A DNA stretch of 8,155 nucleotides, from assembly GCA_001805205.1 (NCBI GenBank), contig MHER01000093.1, forward strand, positions 1 through 8,155. The letters are read 5' to 3'. Shown here in pieces: positions 5,820 to 8,155 of the stretch. Made by a program: the position numbers and the translations under genes. Source of the DNA: Nitrospirae bacterium RIFCSPLOW2_12_42_9. Its GTDB lineage: Bacteria; Nitrospirota; 9FT-COMBO-42-15; HDB-SIOI813. Numbering within the stretch: the first letter of the stretch is position 1; every line of letters begins with the position of its first letter. The notes beneath the pieces were generated by a model. That model did no database searches. It was not told the DNA's origin and worked only from the letters and a program-made list of their open reading frames with translations.

Positions 5820-6176
5820 TCAGGCAGCAGCCTCTTTTACAGTCTGTGCAATCTTTGTAAACCCTGCAGGGTCATTAACAGCAATATCAGCCAATACCTT
5901 ACGGTCTAATGTGATCCCGGCCTTTTTAAGGCCATTTATAAACTTACTATAAGATAGACCATGTGGTCTTATCGCAGCATTTATCCTTACTATCCAGAGT
6001 CCCCGGAAGCTTCTCTTTTTCTGCCGTCTGTCACGATATGCATAACCGAGTGCTTTGTCCACTGCCTCTGTTGCAGTTCTATAGAGACGGTGTTTACCAC
6101 CCCAGTATCCTTTTGCGAGTTTTAAAACCTTCTTCCTTCTCCGTCTTGTCTTGGGTCCGCCTTTTGCCCGTGGCAT
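5820..6176 (-). CDS. rplT: 50S ribosomal protein L20
   Basis: This 118-residue protein matches L20 over its full length (E. coli L20 is 117). It has the highly basic N-terminus [24 protein letters not shown] without line breaks in the fold, the segment [23 protein letters not shown] at about 33-55, and the globular domain [18 protein letters not shown] at about 60-77. L20 is needed early in 50S assembly and binds 23S rRNA; in E. coli and Bacillus it also represses its own operon. GGAGG at 6186-6190, nine bases upstream of the ATG, supports the start. It is the last gene of thrS-infC-rpmI-rplT in this window. The usual downstream pheS-pheT pair is absent, and the gene instead faces the cyclase gene tail to tail. 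Confidence 0.98.
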   Translation of the reverse strand: MPRAKGGPKTRRRRKKVLKLAKGYWGGKHRLYRTATEAVDKALGYAYRDRRQKKRSFRGLWIVRINAAIRPHGLSYSKFINGLKKAGITLDRKVLADIAVNDPAGFTKIAQTVKEAAA

Positions 6177-6266
6177 TTTAAATAACCTCCCTAATGATTA
6201 GTAAAATTTTTAATTAAGTATTTTAACATTTTAATTCAATTAATTGCAAGTACTAATTAAGGTACT
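6177..6266 (-). promoter_or_regulatory. AT-rich rpmI-rplT spacer with hairpin and palindrome
   Basis: This 90-base spacer is strongly AT-rich, unlike the genes on both sides. On the transcribed strand, AAGTAC (6262-6267) and GTACTT (6248-6253) form a perfect six-pair stem with an eight-base loop that touches the rpmI stop codon. Directly after it comes the perfect palindrome CAATTAATTG (6237-6246). The rplT ribosome site GGAGG is at 6186-6190. The hairpin may affect processing or L20 translation; no U-run follows that would make it a terminator. Confidence 0.4.
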
Positions 6267-6470
6267 TTAAGAATAGGGTAAAAGGCTTTTAATATTCCTC
6301 TCATCTGCCTTGGATAGCATGGCATCCTGCTTCAGGGCCCTTTTCCTGCGTGAGCTTTTCTTTGTAAGCAGGTGATTTCCTCCTGCCCTTGACCTTACGA
6401 TTTTACCCGTCCCTGTAACCTTAAATCGCTTTGATGCGCCCTTGTGTGTTTTAAGTTTTGTCTTGCTCAT
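6267..6470 (-). CDS. rpmI: 50S ribosomal protein L35
   Basis: This 67-residue, highly basic protein has the L35 pattern: [20 protein letters not shown] at about 5-24, the Arg/Ala/Gly turn [19 protein letters not shown] at about 26-44, and the C-terminus [12 protein letters not shown]. Length agrees with the family (E. coli 65 residues). L35 is a small structural protein of the large ribosomal subunit. The start is backed by AAGGGAG (6476-6482), five bases upstream. The first 20 bases overlap the end of infC in another frame, so translation of rpmI is probably coupled to that of infC. Confidence 0.97.
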   Translation of the reverse strand: MSKTKLKTHKGASKRFKVTGTGKIVRSRAGGNHLLTKKSSRRKRALKQDAMLSKADERNIKSLLPYS

Positions 6471-7056
6471 TTTCTCTCCCTTCTATGATTATTTCTTCCC
6501 CTGAAGTTGCTGTTGGATTTGATACCTTTTTAACCTTCTGTGCCTCTGATTTAGGGCTTATTATCATGATCATACTGTCACCTTCCATCCTCGGGGGAAA
6601 TTCTATTATCCCTGCATCCTTTACACCCTCAATGAAGACATCCATTATACCCTTTGCTGTTCCTATATAAGCCTTTTCCCTTCCCCTGAATGTAAGAGTG
6701 ACCTTTGCCTTATTCTTATCCTCTAAAAACCTCCGTACATTACGAACCTTTATCTCCAGATCATGTTTGTCTGTAAAAGGTCTTAACTTGACCTCTTTCA
6801 GTTGCATGCTCCGTTGATGTAGTCTTGCGCCATGCTGTTTCTTTGCCTGCTCGTATTTATACTTACCGAAATCCATGATGCGGCAGACAGGGGGTTTTGC
6901 TGTTGGGGCTACCTCGACCAGGTCAAGCCCGTATTCCTCAGCCTTTTTTATGGCCTGGAATGTAGGGAGTATCCCGATCTGTTCACCGTCCGGTCCAATT
7001 ACACGCACCTCTTTGATCCTAATCTCTCTGTTTACTCTAATTCTCGGTTCAGCGAT
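6451..7056 (-). CDS. infC: Translation initiation factor IF-3, starting at a non-canonical AUC codon
   Basis: IF-3 binds the 30S subunit, prevents premature 50S joining and rejects wrong start codons. The protein is 201 residues from an AUC at 7056-7054. The conserved N-terminus ([12 protein letters not shown], residues 6-17) lies upstream of the first ordinary start, a GTG at 7008-7006, so that GTG would delete conserved sequence. Between the in-frame TGA at 7065-7063 and that GTG there is no ATG, GTG or TTG. A perfect Shine-Dalgarno core GGAGG (7066-7070), within AAGGAGGTGA, lies nine bases from the AUC. The family motif [10 protein letters not shown] is at 59-68, and the C-domain runs to about 167. 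The C-terminal acidic tail (about 168-201) is longer than in E. coli IF3 (180 residues). AUU/AUC starts are known for infC and allow self-repression. An AUU six codons in is the alternative. Confidence 0.95.
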   Translation of the reverse strand: MAEPRIRVNREIRIKEVRVIGPDGEQIGILPTFQAIKKAEEYGLDLVEVAPTAKPPVCRIMDFGKYKYEQAKKQHGARLHQRSMQLKEVKLRPFTDKHDLEIKVRNVRRFLEDKNKAKVTLTFRGREKAYIGTAKGIMDVFIEGVKDAGIIEFPPRMEGDSMIMIISPKSEAQKVKKVSNPTATSGEEIIIEGRENEQDKT

Positions 7057-7070
7057 ATTCTCTCACCTCC
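7057..7070 (-). promoter_or_regulatory. Extended Shine-Dalgarno sequence that decides the infC start
   Basis: On the minus strand the thrS-infC gap reads AAGGAGGTGA, a continuous ten-base complement of the 16S rRNA 3' tail. Its GGAGG core (7066-7070) is nine bases from the AUC at 7056-7054. The unusually strong pairing would compensate for a poor start codon and is the main evidence for the AUC start. Confidence 0.8.
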
Positions 7071-7094
7071 TTCCGAATTGATCAATTATGACAA

Positions 7095-8155
7095 TCATAT
7101 CCTTTTTGTTAAAGCTTCTTTAATCCTTGCTAATGCAGATGCGAGCGGCATAGTCCCTGTATCGCCTTCCTTCCGCAGCCGAACTGAGACACTCCGGCTT
7201 TCTTCCTCTTTACCGCCAATGATAAACATAAATGGCACCTTTTCCATCTGAGCCTCACGGATCTTGTATCCGATCTTTTCATTCCGTGAATCCAGCTCTA
7301 CTCTCAGACCTTCATTGCGCAGCAAGGAGACTACTTCTTCTGCATACATGGTCTGCTTCTCAGTTATTGGCAGGACCTTTACCTGTACAGGTGATAGCCA
7401 TAATGGGAATGCACCTGCATAGTGCTCTATTAGTATACCGAAGAACCTCTCCAATGAACCCATTAATGCCCTGTGTATCATAATCGGTTGGTGCTGCAGG
7501 CCGTCTTCTCCTGCATAAGTAATGGAAAATCTCTCCGGGAGGTTAAAATCGACCTGGATGGTAGTACACTGCCATGCGCGATCCAGCACATCCTTTATCT
7601 TAATGTCTATCTTTGGTCCGTAGAAGACACCTTCTCCAGGGTCAATCTGATATGAAAGCCCTTTTTGCTTAAGGGCATTGCCCAATGCAGATGTTGCCCG
7701 TTCCCAGTTTTCAATACTACCTACAAATTTATCAGGTCTTGTTGAAAGATATATGTCGTATTTATCAAACCCGAAAATACTGAGTATGTCAACAGTAAAA
7801 TCGAGTATAGAAGATATCTCACCCTCAAGTTGATCGGGTCTGCAAAAGATGTGTGCGTCATCCTGTGTGAATCCCCTGACCCTCAGGAGCCCGTGCAGGA
7901 CACCTGATCTCTCGTATCTGTATACTGTGCCTAACTCAGCCCATCTTATCGGCAAATCACGGTAGCTATGCATCTTAGTCTTGTAAATAGATATATGGAA
8001 AGGGCAGTTCATAGGTTTTAACTGGAAGTCCTGGCCTTCAACCTCAATGGGTGAATACATGTTTCCCTGATAGAACTCTGTATGCCCGCTCGTCTTCCAA
8101 AGGTCGAGCTTGGCCACATGCGGGGTATAAAGGAGTTTATATTCGTGCCGGAGGT
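7095..8155 (-). CDS. thrS: Threonyl-tRNA synthetase, C-terminal part (5' end outside window)
   Basis: The frame is open from the window edge to the TGA at 7097-7095, giving about 352 residues of a class II synthetase that charges tRNA-Thr; full-length proteins are about 640. The visible part starts in the catalytic core ([26 protein letters not shown]). Numbering from the GTG at 8117, the zinc ligands expected from E. coli ThrRS are present: Cys in MNCPFH (C38), His in QDDAHIF (H89) and His in IHRALMGS (H215). Motif 2 lies around [19 protein letters not shown] (68-85) and motif 3 around [17 protein letters not shown] (217-233). The anticodon-binding domain follows (about 243-340, with IGYKIREAQ and [12 protein letters not shown]). 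The N-terminal TGS and editing domains and any leader control are off the window. infC starts 38 bases downstream. Confidence 0.98.
   Translation of the reverse strand, partial: LRHEYKLLYTPHVAKLDLWKTSGHTEFYQGNMYSPIEVEGQDFQLKPMNCPFHISIYKTKMHSYRDLPIRWAELGTVYRYERSGVLHGLLRVRGFTQDDAHIFCRPDQLEGEISSILDFTVDILSIFGFDKYDIYLSTRPDKFVGSIENWERATSALGNALKQKGLSYQIDPGEGVFYGPKIDIKIKDVLDRAWQCTTIQVDFNLPERFSITYAGEDGLQHQPIMIHRALMGSLERFFGILIEHYAGAFPLWLSPVQVKVLPITEKQTMYAEEVVSLLRNEGLRVELDSRNEKIGYKIREAQMEKVPFMFIIGGKEEESRSVSVRLRKEGDTGTMPLASALARIKEALTKRI

Noticed and set aside
5919..5933. Perfect hairpin GGCCTT-TTT-AAGGCC as a possible terminator for the cyclase transcript
   Set aside because: It lies within the rplT coding region where codons for Gly-Leu-Lys-Lys-Ala explain it, and no T-run follows.
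5770..5952. 60-residue plus-strand frame with FKQFKPLKQIKP periodicity
   Set aside because: The periodicity comes from the 9-bp DNA repeat, and the rest is antisense to rplT. It is treated as a DNA repeat, not a gene.
6832..7251. 139-residue plus-strand frame antisense to infC and thrS
   Set aside because: Both minus-strand genes are certain, and the antisense frame has no recognisable domain or ribosome site.
1..8155. CRISPR array, tRNA, rRNA, transposase or phage genes
   Set aside because: I read both strands and saw no regularly spaced repeats with spacers, no cloverleaf, no rRNA segments and no transposase or integrase motifs.

Overview
The window looks like ordinary chromosome of a Gram-negative bacterium of moderate GC content. 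The genes favour AGG for arginine and ATA for isoleucine, and a periplasmic adaptor implies an outer membrane. This style fits Nitrospirota or deltaproteobacteria-like groups, but that is an impression from codon style and gene content, not a proof. No phage, transposase, CRISPR, tRNA or rRNA is visible.

Layout, left to right. (1) Positions 1-230, minus strand: the start of a hicA-type toxin gene, cut by the window edge, preceded by a complete short hicB-type antitoxin gene, with a plausible promoter at 262-290. (2) Positions 254-501, plus strand: a decayed fragment with a signal-like N-terminus and, in another frame, what looks like the tail of a fibronectin-III-like surface protein. (3) Positions 705-3773, plus strand: a tightly overlapped three-gene operon coding for a MacA/HlyD-type adaptor, a MacB/LolD-type ATPase and a MacB-type permease. 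Together these form an inner-membrane export or efflux pump. No TolC-like outer-membrane gene is in view. (4) Positions 3774-3965: a spacer holding a C/G-rich palindromic repeat, probably dispersed in the genome and possibly acting as a terminator, then two tandem 14-bp repeats that form two tiny upstream ORFs. (5) Positions 3966-5786, plus strand: a membrane-anchored PAS-GAF-GGDEF diguanylate cyclase with intact catalytic and inhibitory sites. (6) Positions 5820-8155, minus strand: the classic translation cluster thrS (5'-truncated)-infC-rpmI-rplT, converging on the cyclase gene.

How the parts work together: the adaptor, ATPase and permease form one machine and are translationally coupled. 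The cyclase is a separate signalling gene that would sense an unknown cue through PAS and GAF and make cyclic di-GMP. The thrS-infC-rpmI-rplT genes supply threonyl-tRNA synthetase, IF3, L35 and L20.

The most notable points are small-scale. infC has no ATG, GTG or TTG that would give a full-length IF3 and almost certainly starts at an AUC codon behind a perfect Shine-Dalgarno sequence. There is a dispersed-type palindrome after the permease, tandem uORFs before the cyclase, and a 9-bp periodic repeat between the convergent cyclase and rplT genes. I do not see a convincing new multigene system here.
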